A stretch of DNA of 64,000 nucleotides from DATFNI01 sp963712305 (GTDB taxonomy: Bacteria > Bacteroidota > Rhodothermia > Balneolales > DATFMH01): the NCBI GenBank assembly GCA_963712305.1, contig CAVQHI010000001.1, positions 806,001 to 870,000 on the forward strand, written 5' to 3'. The number at the start of each line of letters is the position of its first letter. The first letter of the stretch is position 1. Shown one piece after another: positions 63,161 to 64,000 of this stretch. The position numbers were made by a program, and so were the translations under genes. Under the pieces are notes generated by a model that was given only the letters and a program-made list of their open reading frames with translations, had not been told where the DNA came from and did no database searches.

Positions 63161-64000
63161 CTATTGATGAGCTTTTACGTATCGTTTCAACTGGCCCACA
63201 AACTCTCTCCAGCCAATTATCTGGCGAATAAATTCTTCTGCAGAAGCAAAAGGAATAGTACTTTCCAGATAAGTATCCCGGATTTTTTCGCAAGCTTCTC
63301 TGGCAAGCAAAAGCCCGGCATTCGGGTAAGGAGAGAGTACAGAATGAAAGAGGAACGGTTGCCCTGCCGCCATAGCATCTTCGAAGGGACCGAATTTAGA
63401 CAACCGCTCCTCAATAAATTGATCGAGCAACTTCAGCACATCACGACATATAACGGACCAATTGAATTCATCGATATAACCAATATGGTCCGGATACTCT
63501 TTTTGTACCAGTACAATAACGTCATTTGTTATCGGATGGGGGGATAAATGCGTGACATAAGTAACCCGAATACCGGCAGGCAACGGTTTTCTGTTTTTGC
63601 CATCATAGTTCCAATTGCCACCCAAAGGATTGTCGGAATCCATAAGATACACCGCAAGTCTTCTCATCTCGTGATAGAAGAACTCCATGCGATATCCCGG
63701 ACCGATTTTATCTTTCCAGTCCTCTGGATCAGCAATAATGAACCCGTTATTTATTACCCAAACCCGAATGGGCCCAAACACATTAATTTGATATAAAGCC
63801 CGTCTCAACACCCATTCATTTGGTATCATAAATGATACACTGAAGTGGGAGTTGGAATCTAATAAATTCTTTAATCCCGAACCCATACTTTCTTTCGTTA
63901 AGATATAATAAACTTTATGTCTTTTTGGGCACACTCAACGGCAAAATCTCGAAGCGCACTGATGTGAAATGCGGTTTTTCGCTTATGGCAGGCGATTCTG
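63161..64000 (-). pseudogene. Frameshifted, truncated FeS-type cryptochrome/photolyase (FeS-BCP, PhrB-like)
   Basis: The main frame (63161-63934) matches the middle of FeS-BCP proteins: GGNWNYDGKNRKPLP, a FNWSVICRDVLKLLDQFI helix, LFHSVLSPYPNAGLL, and FIRQIIGWREFV. It begins at a GTG right after a stop. Upstream, the homologous N-terminal sequence continues in another frame (RKTAFHISALRDFAVE), so one base is missing near 63914-63917. The protein then ends eleven residues after GWREFV, without the ~200-residue half that binds the iron-sulfur cluster and FAD. It is therefore non-functional even if the frameshift is a sequencing error. The 5' end is beyond the window. Confidence 0.8.

Overview
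The window looks like a chromosome segment from a Bacteroidota-type organism, probably the Balneolota/Rhodothermota side of the FCB group. The evidence is a type IX secretion system (T9SS) sortase PorU with its partner PorV, a DUF4835 (PorD-type) protein, a GWxTD lipoprotein, a SusD remnant, many PorV/PorQ-like and other outer-membrane barrels, weak Shine-Dalgarno sites, and a textbook Bacteroidota promoter (TTTG, 19 nt, TAnnTTTG) in front of rplU. The exact lineage is inference.

Region 1 (1-15.1 kb, almost all minus strand) is a carbohydrate locus for a rhamnose- and uronate-containing polysaccharide such as rhamnogalacturonan I or ulvan. It holds a GH2 enzyme, a GH67-like glycosidase, a GH105/88 unsaturated-uronyl hydrolase, a sialate/rhamnogalacturonan-type acetylesterase, L-rhamnose mutarotase, a GH31 alpha-glycosidase and a two-domain class II aldolase. 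The import side is decayed: only the C-terminal third of a SusD protein survives, overlapping the end of an ECF sigma factor gene, and no SusC is present. Short dispersed repeats and hairpin clusters are concentrated here.

Region 2 (15.2-24.4 kb, minus strand) has two paralogous secreted M1 metallopeptidases, each followed by a near-identical hairpin terminator, then an etfB-etfA-fixC-fixX-acyl-CoA dehydrogenase cluster that moves electrons from acyl-CoA oxidation to the quinone pool.

Region 3 (24.6-42.7 kb, mixed strands) has a Spy-like periplasmic protein, a divergent DUF4835/PorQ-like pair followed by a helix-hairpin-helix/outer-membrane barrel protein, a thioredoxin-TPR chaperone, rplU-rpmA, an FAH-family hydrolase, an M23 peptidase with a GWxTD lipoprotein, a DUF1499 membrane protein, RidA with an alpha/beta hydrolase, two tandem TPR lipoproteins, a cystathionine gamma-synthase-like enzyme and a small lipoprotein.

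Region 4 (42.9-61.5 kb, plus strand) starts with a thiolase. A tight seven-gene run follows: porU, porV, an M6-family protein whose zinc site is destroyed, a gluzincin/beta-propeller/barrel protein, a DUF5683-like protein, a PASTA protein and rpe. Then come phoH, a metallo-beta-lactamase-fold hydrolase and purine nucleoside phosphorylase. This region is the best candidate for an incompletely described system: T9SS maturation with a pseudoprotease and a large surface protease-like barrel as possible accessory parts.

Region 5 (61.5-64 kb, minus strand) has a 15-copy octanucleotide repeat, an intact class II CPD photolyase, and a frameshifted, C-terminally truncated relic of an FeS-type bacterial cryptochrome/photolyase running off the right edge.
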